The notes under the pieces: model-generated
The model's input: only the letters and a program-made list of their open reading frames with translations
The model's database searches: none
What the model was told of the DNA's origin: nothing
Made by a program: the position numbers and the translations under genes
From: Clostridia bacterium
GTDB lineage: Bacteria > Bacillota > Clostridia > Oscillospirales > Acutalibacteraceae
DNA length: 36,083 bases
NCBI GenBank assembly: GCA_017517135.1
Contig: JAFXAK010000004.1
Span: 1-36,083, forward strand
Direction: 5' to 3'
Part shown: positions 17,220-24,684 of the stretch, piece by piece
Layout of the letters: each line of letters opens with the position of its first letter
Position numbering within the stretch: the first letter of the stretch is position 1

Positions 17220-17270
17220 AAGCGGAGTTCGGGCTCTAAATCCTCCGCTTAACAAATTAAAACCAAGGAG
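17220..17270 (+). ncRNA. preQ1-I-like riboswitch
   Basis: AAGCGGAG pairs perfectly with CTCCGCTT (8 bp) around a 15-base loop starting TTCGGGC. An A-rich tail, TTAACAAATTAAAACCAAGG, runs into the ribosome site. This is the H-type pseudoknot layout of preQ1-I riboswitches; the tail closely resembles that of the Thermoanaerobacter aptamer (TTAACAAAACAAGG). The loop is about four bases longer than usual. CCAAGG of the tail would pair with the loop's CGG and hide the Shine-Dalgarno sequence. The downstream gene is a queuosine-precursor-type transporter, which fits. Confidence 0.75.
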
Positions 17271-17277
17271 AAGAACA

Positions 17278-18003
17278 ATGAAAGAAAAGCTTAAAAAGGA
17301 AATTTACGATACAAAGCTGCTGTTCAGAAGCATACCGTCCGTATGTGTTGCGCTGTTCACGATTTCCGTTGTTGCAATGAACATACTTGCAAACAAAACA
17401 ATATATCAGTCTCAGTTTCTTGCCGTTGACGGCGGTATTCTCATTTCCTGGCTTTCTTTTTTGTGTATGGACATAATAACTAAGCATTTCGGGCCGAAGG
17501 CATCAACAAAGCTGTCCGTTTTTGCGATATCGGTAAATGTGCTCGTATGTTTGATTTTCTTTGCTGTGAGCCTTATCCCCACTGAAACTGACTATACAGC
17601 ATTTAACAGTATTATCGGCGGCACCTGGTTTATACTTGTGAGCAGTACAATCGCTTTTTTGTTTTCCGCCTTTGTAAATAATTTTTCAAATTGGGCTATA
17701 GGCAGACTTTTCAGAAAAAATCCCGACGGAAAGTTGGCTTTTATAACAAGAAGCTATATTTCCACCTTTATAGGTCAGTTTCTCGATAATCTCTTGTTCT
17801 CCGTGCTGACCTTTACGGTCTTTGCCCCGATTTTCTGGGACGGCTTTCATTGGACTTACATTCAATGCGTCACCTGTGCTCTGCTCGGTGCGGGGCTTGA
17901 GCTTATAATGGAGATAATTTTCTCTCCTTTCGGATTTATGATAATAAAAATATGGAAGAGAGATAATGTAGGCAAAGAATACTTAGGGAGTGTAAACAGA
18001 TGA
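17278..18003 (+). CDS. VUT/YhhQ-like queuosine-precursor transporter
   Basis: The 241-residue membrane protein has about six helices. NILANK near 35-40, DIITKHFGPKASTK at 65-78 and the later SYISTFIGQFLDNLLFS at 159-175 match the VUT (YhhQ/QueT-like, COG1738) family of queuosine-precursor importers. ATG at 17278 is used because AAGGAG lies 7 bp upstream and forms the 3' end of the preQ1-like pseudoknot; the open frame upstream runs through that RNA. Import of preQ1, preQ0 or queuine for tRNA modification is the likely role; which compound is not predictable. The next gene overlaps by 4 bp. Confidence 0.82.
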   Translation: MKEKLKKEIYDTKLLFRSIPSVCVALFTISVVAMNILANKTIYQSQFLAVDGGILISWLSFLCMDIITKHFGPKASTKLSVFAISVNVLVCLIFFAVSLIPTETDYTAFNSIIGGTWFILVSSTIAFLFSAFVNNFSNWAIGRLFRKNPDGKLAFITRSYISTFIGQFLDNLLFSVLTFTVFAPIFWDGFHWTYIQCVTCALLGAGLELIMEIIFSPFGFMIIKIWKRDNVGKEYLGSVNR

Positions 18004-18671
18004 AAATACTTGTAACAGGCTCTGCGAGAGGTATAGGCAAAAGGGTATGCGAAAAATATCTTGAAATGGGGCATAATGTATACGGAATAGATATGCTTGA
18101 AAAGAGCATAGAGCACGAAAACTACACCCATTTCACTTTAGATATAAAAAATACTCAGCTTCTCCCTGAAATAAATGATTTTGAAATAATATTCAACAAT
18201 GCAGGACTGCAGAACTGTGAGGACGATATCGCAAACAACCTCAGCGCGGTAATGGCTCTGACTGAAAAGTATATAAAAGACAATACTGCACTCAAAACCG
18301 TACTTTTCAATGCTTCCGCATCAGCCACAAGCGGACAGGAATACCCCGGGTATGTAGCAAGCAAGGCAGGGCTTTTAGGTTATATGAGAAACCTTGCGAT
18401 AAGACTTGCCAAAAGGGGAGTGACGGTGAACGCATTGTCTCCGGGCGGAGTTTTGACAGAGTCGAATGCACTTGTAATGAATGATGAGGAATGCTGGAAA
18501 AAAATAATGCAGGTAACCCCTCTTAAAAAGTGGATGACAGTTGACGAAGCCGCCGAATGGGTAATTTTCCTGACACTTATAAATAAATCAATGTCGGGGC
18601 AGAATATACTTGTAGACAACGGTGAAAAAGACCTCAACCCCACCTTCGTCTGGCCGGATTACGAGCTGTAA
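18000..18671 (+). CDS. Short-chain dehydrogenase/reductase
   Basis: The 223-residue cytoplasmic enzyme has a classical SDR fold. The cofactor loop TGSARGIG lies at 6-13, NNAG at 66-69, an active-site Ser at 106 or 108, and Tyr118-x3-Lys122 in YVASK. SPGGV at about 142-146 follows the catalytic helix. It is shorter than typical FabG (about 245), mostly through a compact early part with no obvious phosphate-binding Arg. The ATGA overlap with the transporter gene implies coupled translation and control by the preQ1-like leader. No SDR is a known part of queuosine salvage, so its substrate is open. Confidence 0.88.
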   Translation: MKILVTGSARGIGKRVCEKYLEMGHNVYGIDMLEKSIEHENYTHFTLDIKNTQLLPEINDFEIIFNNAGLQNCEDDIANNLSAVMALTEKYIKDNTALKTVLFNASASATSGQEYPGYVASKAGLLGYMRNLAIRLAKRGVTVNALSPGGVLTESNALVMNDEECWKKIMQVTPLKKWMTVDEAAEWVIFLTLINKSMSGQNILVDNGEKDLNPTFVWPDYEL

Positions 18672-18699
18672 AAAATTCAAGATGCTTATTTTTTTAATA

Positions 18700-18729
18700 A
18701 AATGAAAAAAAGTATTGACTTTTTCATTT
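18700..18729. repeat. AT-rich inverted repeat over the tRNA promoter
   Basis: AAATGAAAAA and TTTTTCATTT are perfect 10-bp inverse arms, 10 bp apart, spanning the -35 box of the tRNA gene. It might end the SDR transcript weakly or form an operator. Confidence 0.45.
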
Positions 18730-18743
18730 GTATAGTATATAAT
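18715..18743 (+). promoter_or_regulatory. Sigma-A promoter of the initiator tRNA gene
   Basis: TTGACT, 17 bp, TATAAT, ending 26 bp before the mature tRNA 5' end. Confidence 0.9.
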
Positions 18744-18769
18744 TACTGAGCACTTGAAAAAGTAAATAT

Positions 18770-18853
<84 letters not shown>

Positions 18854-18866
<13 letters not shown>

Positions 18867-18882
18867 CAAGTCTATTTTTTTT
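18854..18882 (+). terminator. Terminator of the tRNA-fMet gene
   Basis: AGACTTGC-TTAT-GCAAGTCT is a perfect 8-bp stem followed by ATTTTTTTT. Confidence 0.93.
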
Positions 18883-18884
18883 GT

Positions 18885-19180
18885 GTTTATGTCCGCAGGA
18901 CATAACATCGTTACGAGCAAAGCGAGTACTTCATTTGGCAGGTAACTGTCAACTTCATTGTCCGTGAAGCGGACATAAAACGATGTTGCCTTACGGAAAA
19001 TGAAGCGGCTTTGCCAATGGAGTGTGCCTACGGCACAACGAAGTTGCCCTGACGGGCAAACGGAATAGGTTTCTTTTATATTTTTGTACCCTGAGGGTTA
19101 TGAGCCCGAAGGGGGTGACTGAAAAAGCAAAAACAAGGAGTATCGGACACGGCAGTGTGCGAGACGACTATGTTTTGCGT
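18885..19180. repeat. Cluster of very short hairpins with ACTTCATT-type connectors
   Basis: No convincing gene lies between the tRNA terminator and the second tRNA fragment. The DNA is a string of small perfect or near-perfect hairpins: TGTCC/GGACA (18890-18902), TGGCAG/CTGTCA (18936-18951), GTCCG/CGGAC (18960-18974), GGC/GCC (19007-19015), TGTGCC/GGCACA (19023-19037), TTGCCC/GGGCAA (19044-19059). The second is flanked on both sides by ACTTCATT, and the inverse AATGAAG appears at 18999-19005. Its origin is unknown. Confidence 0.7.
19095..19109 (-). repeat. Inverted copy of the tRNA-fMet anticodon arm
   Basis: GGGTTATGAGCCCGA is the exact reverse complement of 15 bases of the tRNA's anticodon arm (TCGGGCTCATAACCC). 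It lies about 290 bp downstream of the original. Confidence 0.7.
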
Positions 19181-19185
19181 GCTCG

Positions 19186-19234
19186 CGTTGGTTCAAGTCC
19201 TTCTCCCGCAACAAAAAAAACAGACTTGCTTATG
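19186..19234 (+). repeat. Direct repeat, copy 2: orphan tRNA-fMet 3' fragment
   Basis: It repeats 18817-18866 with a single-base deletion in the encoded CCA. There is no 5' half of a tRNA before it, so it cannot make a tRNA. It ends before the right arm of the terminator, so the hairpin is lost as well. Confidence 0.93.
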
Positions 19235-19253
19235 AGTGGGTTTACTAAGGACA

Positions 19254-19297
19254 TAAAAAGAGGTAATGCGGACATCCGTATTACCTCTCATTTTTTG
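19254..19297. terminator. Bidirectional terminator
   Basis: GAGGTAATGCGGA and TCCGTATTACCTC pair with one G-T wobble. AAAAAG on the left serves as the T-run for the minus strand and CATTTTTT on the right for the plus strand. It ends the zinc-ribbon gene transcript. Confidence 0.85.
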
Positions 19298-19330
19298 TGT
19301 CTACACCTTTGGTGGTGAGTAAGTGCGCTG

Positions 19331-19588
19331 TTAAAATTTATTTCTCTTTGCTTCTTTAATTGTATAGTATTTATTACATTGATTACAATAAAGTTCAATA
19401 TGTGTAAATTTCATATCTCCTTTTACAAACATATCTGCAACCTCAAAATCATAATTTTTGGATTCGGGTGATTCGGAATTAACAATTTCCGAAATTTTCT
19501 TTTTAGATAATGCAGCATTGCAAACAGGACAATAATGCTTTTTTAACATCTGAAATATGTTTTCAATTTTAAAACTATATCCCTTCAT
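19331..19588 (-). CDS. Small zinc-ribbon protein
   Basis: The 85-residue protein has two Cys pairs, CPVC (20-23) and CNQC (68-71), spaced to hold one zinc in a ribbon with a 44-residue insert. A lysine-rich stretch follows the first pair. AGGAGGG lies 7 bp before the ATG, a strong sign of a real gene. I recognise no specific family; such proteins may bind nucleic acid or protein partners. Its AT-rich, Lys/Asn-rich coding differs from the aminoacyl-tRNA synthetase genes nearby, and it lies between the tRNA remnant and the synthetase operon, so it may be accessory. Confidence 0.78.
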   Translation of the reverse strand: MKGYSFKIENIFQMLKKHYCPVCNAALSKKKISEIVNSESPESKNYDFEVADMFVKGDMKFTHIELYCNQCNKYYTIKEAKRNKF

Positions 19589-19643
19589 TATTACACCCTC
19601 CTATGAGTGGTTAGGCGGACATTTTTTTATGTACTGTATTAAC

Positions 19644-20288
19644 TTACGCCTTTTTTGTGTGATCCATTGCTGCGGCGAAGCCGAGGATGAGTGTGCCCAC
19701 AAGGAGAAGAATGCAAACCTGATAGAAGTAGCTCAGCTGCAGAGTATCTACCTTTGCTACCATATTCATAAGTCCCGAAAGAATATTTGCGCTGTCGCCC
19801 GAGCCGCCTGTAAGGGAGCCTAAGCTGATTTTGCCGCTGAGGAAGGGCTCTGCGATAAGGCCGAAAACAGCCTTCATTGCAAAGCAGCTCACAAGGGAAA
19901 CAACATTGAGGATGTTGCAGACCATAAGCTTCTTTGAAAAAACAGCAAAGCCTGCAAGCACCAAAGCGGAAATGAGCATAAGAGCTAAGAAAACAACGAA
20001 TGCGATAGCCTTGCCTTTAAGTGCAACGATGGATTCGCCCAGAGCGTTGTCGCCTGTAAGTAGGCTTGAAATGATGTTTCTGAAGAACTGGACCGTTTCA
20101 CTCTGCTCGTCTGTTACGGCAACAATAACATCCTTAATGCTTATGAACTCACCCAGACCGTAGGTTGAAAGGATGTTTGAGCCGCCCAGAGAAGAGGAGA
20201 CTACCATTCTTATCATAGGCAGGAAGATTATTACGGGGATGAGAAGAATGCTGAAAATAGGAGCTAAAACTCTGTATATAGATTTCAT
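19644..20288 (-). CDS. Membrane protein of unknown function
   Basis: The 214-residue protein has a hydrophobic N-terminal helix (about 7-28) and three further helices at about 94-114, 121-145 and 187-207. Between helix 1 and helix 2 lies an extra-membrane domain of about 65 residues containing TDEQSETVQFFRN. A Gly/Ser-rich loop (LTGGSGDSAN) precedes the last helix. No family was recognised. It starts 13 bp after the glnS stop, so it is probably co-transcribed with the synthetase genes. A functional tie to them is not evident. Confidence 0.78.
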   Translation of the reverse strand: MKSIYRVLAPIFSILLIPVIIFLPMIRMVVSSSLGGSNILSTYGLGEFISIKDVIVAVTDEQSETVQFFRNIISSLLTGDNALGESIVALKGKAIAFVVFLALMLISALVLAGFAVFSKKLMVCNILNVVSLVSCFAMKAVFGLIAEPFLSGKISLGSLTGGSGDSANILSGLMNMVAKVDTLQLSYFYQVCILLLVGTLILGFAAAMDHTKKA

Positions 20289-20301
20289 TTTTTATACCTT
20301 C

Positions 20302-21969
20302 TTACTTTTTATTGTTCCAAGAGGAATTAAGCTCAACCGTTCTGTTGAAAATGATATTGTCTTCAGTTGAATCCTTGTCAATGCAGAAATAACCGTTTCT
20401 TACGAACTGGAAAGCCTCTCCTGCATTCGCGTTTTTAACAGACGGCTCAACAAGACAGTCTTTAAGAACTACGAGAGAGTTGGGATTGAGTGCATTTTCA
20501 AATTCCTCATCGGGGATAGAAGCGGGGTCCTCGTCATTGAAGAGCTTGTCATAAAGTCTGACCTCGGCCTTTATACTGTCGCTTCCTGCCCAATGGATTG
20601 TGCCCTTGACTTTTCTGCCGTCGGGTGAATCGCCGCCCTTGGTTGCGGGATCATATGTGCAGTGAATACAGGTAACCTTGCCGTTTTCGTCTGTTTCATA
20701 TGAGGTACAGGTAAGGAAATATGCGCCCTTGAGACGGACCTCGTTGCCGGGGAACATTCTGAAATACTTTTTGGGAGGCTCAATCATAAAGTCGGATTTC
20801 TCAATGAAGATTTCCTTTGAGAAGGTAACCTCGGACTGTCCCATTTCGGGGTGGTCGGGGTGACGGTCTACAAGCAGCTTTTCGGTCTTTCCCTCGGGAT
20901 AGTTGTCGATAACAACCTTGAGAGGCTCGAGGACTGCCATAACTCTGGGAGCGTTTGCATTGAGGTGGTCTCTCACGCAGGCCTCTAAAAGAGAATAGTC
21001 AACAACGGAATAAGCCTTTGAAACGCCTACCTTTTCAATAAAGGTTCTCAGCGCCTTTGCGGGATAGCCTCTTCTTCTCATACCGCAGATTGTTGCCATT
21101 CTGGGATCGTCCCAGCCCGATACCATATTGTCTTTAACAAGACGGATATTCTTTCTCTTGCTTGTTATGCAGTAGTTGATGTTGAGACGGGCAAATTCAA
21201 TCTGTCTGGGAGGCTCTGTGAAGCCGATTTCCTTTATAAACCAGTCATAGAGAGGACGGTGGTTTTCAAATTCAAGGGAGCAGAGAGAATAGGTGACCTT
21301 TTCCTTTGCATCAGAGAGGGGGTGGGCGAAGTCATACATAGGATATACACACCATTTGTCACCTGTCTGATGATGGGAAACATGCATAATTCTGTAGATT
21401 ACGGGATCCCTCATATTCATATTGGGAGAAGCCATATCGATTTTTGCTCTGAGCACCTTTTCACCGTCGGCAAATTCACCGTCGGTCATTCTTCTGAACA
21501 AATCAAGATTTTCTTCAATGCTTCTGTCTCTGTAGGGGCTGTTCTTGCCGGGCTCGGTGAGAGTTCCTCTGTATTCTCTCATCTGCTCGGGAGTGAGGTC
21601 GTCAACATAAGCCTTTCCTTTTTCGATAAGCTTAACAGCACATTCATAGATGAAATCAAAGTATTCTGAAGCATAGTAAACATTTGCCCACTTAAAGCCC
21701 AGCCACTCGATATCCTCTTTTATTGACTCAACATATTCAACATCCTCCTTTGAGGGGTTTGTATCGTCAAGTCTTAAATTACAGATACCGTTATACTTTT
21801 CAGCGGTTGCAAAGTCAATGCATATAGCCTTCGCGTGGCCTATATGCAGATAGCCGTTAGGCTCGGGAGGAAAACGGGTTTGTACACGGGTGTTTACTCC
21901 TGCCGCTAAATCCTCGTCAATAAAATCGTGTATAAAATTTGAAGAGAGTGAGGTTTCTTCTATAGCCAT
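20302..21969 (-). CDS. glnS: Glutaminyl-tRNA synthetase
   Basis: The 555-residue class I synthetase charges tRNA-Gln with glutamine. [19 protein letters not shown] carries the HIGH motif (42-45), with PEPNG typical of GlnRS rather than bacterial Glu[15 protein letters not shown] and [19 protein letters not shown] are further GlnRS signatures, and the C-terminal beta-barrel domains are complete. It lies 7 bp after gltX on the same strand, with AAAGGA before its ATG. Many Bacillota lack GlnRS and use Glu-tRNA-Gln amidation instead, so its presence is notable. Confidence 0.96.
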   Translation of the reverse strand: MAIEETSLSSNFIHDFIDEDLAAGVNTRVQTRFPPEPNGYLHIGHAKAICIDFATAEKYNGICNLRLDDTNPSKEDVEYVESIKEDIEWLGFKWANVYYASEYFDFIYECAVKLIEKGKAYVDDLTPEQMREYRGTLTEPGKNSPYRDRSIEENLDLFRRMTDGEFADGEKVLRAKIDMASPNMNMRDPVIYRIMHVSHHQTGDKWCVYPMYDFAHPLSDAKEKVTYSLCSLEFENHRPLYDWFIKEIGFTEPPRQIEFARLNINYCITSKRKNIRLVKDNMVSGWDDPRMATICGMRRRGYPAKALRTFIEKVGVSKAYSVVDYSLLEACVRDHLNANAPRVMAVLEPLKVVIDNYPEGKTEKLLVDRHPDHPEMGQSEVTFSKEIFIEKSDFMIEPPKKYFRMFPGNEVRLKGAYFLTCTSYETDENGKVTCIHCTYDPATKGGDSPDGRKVKGTIHWAGSDSIKAEVRLYDKLFNDEDPASIPDEEFENALNPNSLVVLKDCLVEPSVKNANAGEAFQFVRNGYFCIDKDSTEDNIIFNRTVELNSSWNNKK

Positions 21970-21976
21970 ATCAATT

Positions 21977-23635
21977 TTATCCTTTCATAGCTGCTGTGAA
22001 GCTGTCAAAACGCTTCATAATTTCCTGAGTGCCGAGTAATTTCATAATTGAGCAAAGGTCGGGAGTATTTGTTCTGTCTGTAAGAGCAACTCTTATGACC
22101 GTTGACACATCGCCCACATGACCTTTGAACAGCTCGGGAGTTTTCTTGTATTCCTTTACATTGGGAGTAAAGCCGAGAGGCTCGCAAAGCTCTTTTATCT
22201 TATTGAACCAAACATCCTTTTCGTCGTTCACATCATAAGAGGTCTTGTAAGCCTCAATGATTTTTACGGCATCTTCCTTGTTTATGTTCTCGGGAAGAGC
22301 ATATGCGGGAGCGAACAGCTCATTGTAGAAATATGAAACATATTCCTTAACGCCCGACCAGTTTACTATATCCTTTCTGGGCTTGGGAACATCTCTGTCT
22401 ATTGCGAGTATGCCCTTTGCGAATGCTTCATCCTTTGTGAAGAGGTTGTAAAGCTCCTCGTCGTTATCCTTTGCCCAGTTGACGGTGTTTTCATAAACCG
22501 TGTCGGCTGACATAAGAGAAATTATGTTCTTGCAGATGTCATTAAGCTTTAATATATCGAAAAGTGCGCCCGATGTGCTCATTTTCTTGAATGAGAACGG
22601 GAAAGCATATTTATCCAAAGTGGGATTAGCCTTTCTCCAGTCCTCAAAATTGGAGTTTGCAAGCGTCATAAGATACTCAACAACACCGTCTGCGGGATAG
22701 CCCTGCTCTGCATAGAAGCTTACCGATGCTTCGGGGTCCTTTCGTTTACTAAGCTTTCTCTTGTTGCCGTTATCGAGCTTCATAATGGGAGAAATGTGAG
22801 CAAACTTGGGAGCCTTGTAGCCTAAGAGCTTGAAAAGCTGAATGTGTACGGGAAGAGAGGAAATCCACTCGTCACCTCTGACAACATGTGTTGTTCTCAT
22901 AAGATGATCGTCAACTGCGTGAGCAAAGTGATATGTGGGAATACCGTCTGTTTTGAGAAGAACGATATCCTGTATATTTTCGGGCATTTCAATCTTGCCC
23001 TTTATAAGGTCTTCAACAACAATTCTTCTGCTTTCGTCACCGTCTGAACGAAGTCTTACGGTGTAGGGAAGTCCTGCCTTGATTTTTTCTTCCTGCTCAC
23101 TGAGAGTAAGATTTCTGCAGGCGGCAAATTTGCCGTAATAACCGGGATTGTCACCCGATTTTTCCTGAGCTTCTCTTAAAGCGGAGATTTCTTCCTCTGT
23201 GCAGAAGCACGGATATGCAAAGCCTTTCTTTACAAGGTCCTTTGCAAAGCATTGATAAATGTCTTTTCTGAGGCTCTGCTTATAGGGGCCGTATGCACCC
23301 TTTTCTGAGTCCTTACCCGTTGCACCCTCTGTGGGAGAAATACCGAAGGCGGCAAGTCCCGAAAGGATTTTGTCAATAGCGTCGTGGACCTCTCTTTTCT
23401 TGTCGGTATCTTCAATTCTCAGGAAAAATACGCTGTCCTCGGTAGCAGCCGCAAGGCGGTCGATAAGACAGGAGAAAAGATTTCCTATGTGCATATAGCC
23501 TGTGGGGCTGGGAGCAAATCTTGTTACCTTTGCACCCTCGGACAAATTACGCAGAGGATATATATCTTCATAGTCAGCAGGTGTTTTGTCAATATCGGGG
23601 AACAAAAGATCTGCGAGTTTTTCAAAATCGTTCAC
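21977..23635 (-). CDS. gltX: Glutamyl-tRNA synthetase
   Basis: The class I synthetase (552 residues from this start) has the bacterial-type HIGH region [15 protein letters not shown] and the KMSKS-type KLSKRKDP. An extension of about 40 residues precedes the catalytic domain. A GTG start at 23635 is preferred: AAAAGG lies 8 bp upstream, while the ATG three codons earlier directly abuts that site. The promoter's expected start point also leaves almost no leader for still earlier ATGs. GluRS next to GlnRS probably means it need only charge tRNA-Glu, but residues that decide this cannot be judged by eye. Confidence 0.92.
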   Translation of the reverse strand: MNDFEKLADLLFPDIDKTPADYEDIYPLRNLSEGAKVTRFAPSPTGYMHIGNLFSCLIDRLAAATEDSVFFLRIEDTDKKREVHDAIDKILSGLAAFGISPTEGATGKDSEKGAYGPYKQSLRKDIYQCFAKDLVKKGFAYPCFCTEEEISALREAQEKSGDNPGYYGKFAACRNLTLSEQEEKIKAGLPYTVRLRSDGDESRRIVVEDLIKGKIEMPENIQDIVLLKTDGIPTYHFAHAVDDHLMRTTHVVRGDEWISSLPVHIQLFKLLGYKAPKFAHISPIMKLDNGNKRKLSKRKDPEASVSFYAEQGYPADGVVEYLMTLANSNFEDWRKANPTLDKYAFPFSFKKMSTSGALFDILKLNDICKNIISLMSADTVYENTVNWAKDNDEELYNLFTKDEAFAKGILAIDRDVPKPRKDIVNWSGVKEYVSYFYNELFAPAYALPENINKEDAVKIIEAYKTSYDVNDEKDVWFNKIKELCEPLGFTPNVKEYKKTPELFKGHVGDVSTVIRVALTDRTNTPDLCSIMKLLGTQEIMKRFDSFTAAMKG

Positions 23636-23676
23636 AATAATCATCCTTTTCTGTGTTGCAATAGTCATACGAATTA

Positions 23677-23705
23677 ATTATAATACAAATAAAAGCAAAA
23701 GTAAA
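23677..23705 (-). promoter_or_regulatory. Promoter of the gltX-glnS operon
   Basis: On the minus strand TTTACT, 17 bp, then TATAAT, about 42 bp upstream of the chosen GTG start. Confidence 0.72.
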
Positions 23706-23729
23706 CAAAAATTTACACGGAGAATACAT

Positions 23730-24611
23730 ATGGAGCTTATTAAATTTTCGGGAAATACATATTACATAAAAAATGCTGTTAATATAGGCGTGATAAGGCT
23801 GTCGGACAACAGAGTATGTCTTATAGATTCGGGGGCCGATAAGGACACGGGCAAAAAAGTGTTAAAGCTCTTATCCGCCGAGGGGCTTGATGTTGAATAC
23901 ATAATTGCAACCCATTCCCACGCCGACCATATAGGGGCAGACTTACTTATAAAGGAGAAAACGGGCTGTAAGATTTATGCAAGTAGGGCAGAGGTGTCTT
24001 TTTGTAATTACACATATTTTGAGCCTGCCTTTCTCTGGGGAAGCCTGCCTTTTGAGGAGATAAAAACAAAGTTTCTTTTGGCAAGCCCGACCGAAACCTG
24101 TGATATATCGGAGCTGAAATTACCCGACACACTCGAAATTGTCCCCTTGCCCGGCCACAGCTTTGATATGATAGGAGTTAAGACTAAAGACGGTGTATTC
24201 TTCGTTTCCGATGCACTTTTCAGCGAGAAGACAGCCGAAAAATATCATATCTGCTATATCTATGATGTGAAAGCATATCTTGAAACACTCAATGAGCTTA
24301 AAAATACTCAGGCAAGGCTGTTTGTGCCTGCCCATTGCGAAGCAAGTGAGGATATCACATCCCTTTGCGAAATCAACAAAACAAAGGTACTTGCAATAAG
24401 TGAGGATATTCTCGGGATATGTGCCGAGGGTAAAATGTTTGAGGACATCTTAAAGGCAGTTTTCGACAAATATTCACTCACAATGAATGCAACACAGTAT
24501 CTTTTAGTAGGAGCAACGCTCAAGGCATACCTTACATATCTTAAAAACGAAAATAAGATAGAGTTTTTCTTTGAAGACAACAGAATGTTATGGAAAAGGG
24601 TTGAATTTTAA
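23730..24611 (+). CDS. Metallo-beta-lactamase-fold hydrolase
   Basis: The 293-residue protein has the metal-binding THSHADH at 61-67. Further ligands are likely in PLPGHSFDMIG, FVSDALF and PAHCEA. It has the general MBL fold with a helical C-terminal extension of about 80 residues (LAISEDILGIC...WKRVEF), which in related proteins resembles a winged helix. No signal peptide is present, so it is cytoplasmic. The substrate is unknown; relatives include thioesterases, glyoxalase II-like enzymes and lactonases. ATG at 23730 has GGAG 7 bp upstream; the longer open frame upstream crosses the gltX promoter. Confidence 0.82.
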   Translation: MELIKFSGNTYYIKNAVNIGVIRLSDNRVCLIDSGADKDTGKKVLKLLSAEGLDVEYIIATHSHADHIGADLLIKEKTGCKIYASRAEVSFCNYTYFEPAFLWGSLPFEEIKTKFLLASPTETCDISELKLPDTLEIVPLPGHSFDMIGVKTKDGVFFVSDALFSEKTAEKYHICYIYDVKAYLETLNELKNTQARLFVPAHCEASEDITSLCEINKTKVLAISEDILGICAEGKMFEDILKAVFDKYSLTMNATQYLLVGATLKAYLTYLKNENKIEFFFEDNRMLWKRVEF

Positions 24612-24627
24612 GTTTTGTTTAATATCC

Positions 24628-24656
24628 TTGCAAAAGTGACAGGGATAATGTATACT
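24628..24656 (+). promoter_or_regulatory. Promoter of the DUF2079 gene
   Basis: TTGCAA, 17 bp, TATACT, 28 bp before the ATG; GGAGG lies 5 bp before that ATG. Confidence 0.7.
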
Positions 24657-24684
24657 TGTAAAAAATCCCTTTCCGGAGGAAGAT

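Noticed and set aside
19022-19318. 98-codon plus-strand frame across the orphan tRNA fragment
   Set aside because: It runs through hairpins, the tRNA remnant and a terminator. The residues read like translated non-coding DNA, and there is no ribosome site.
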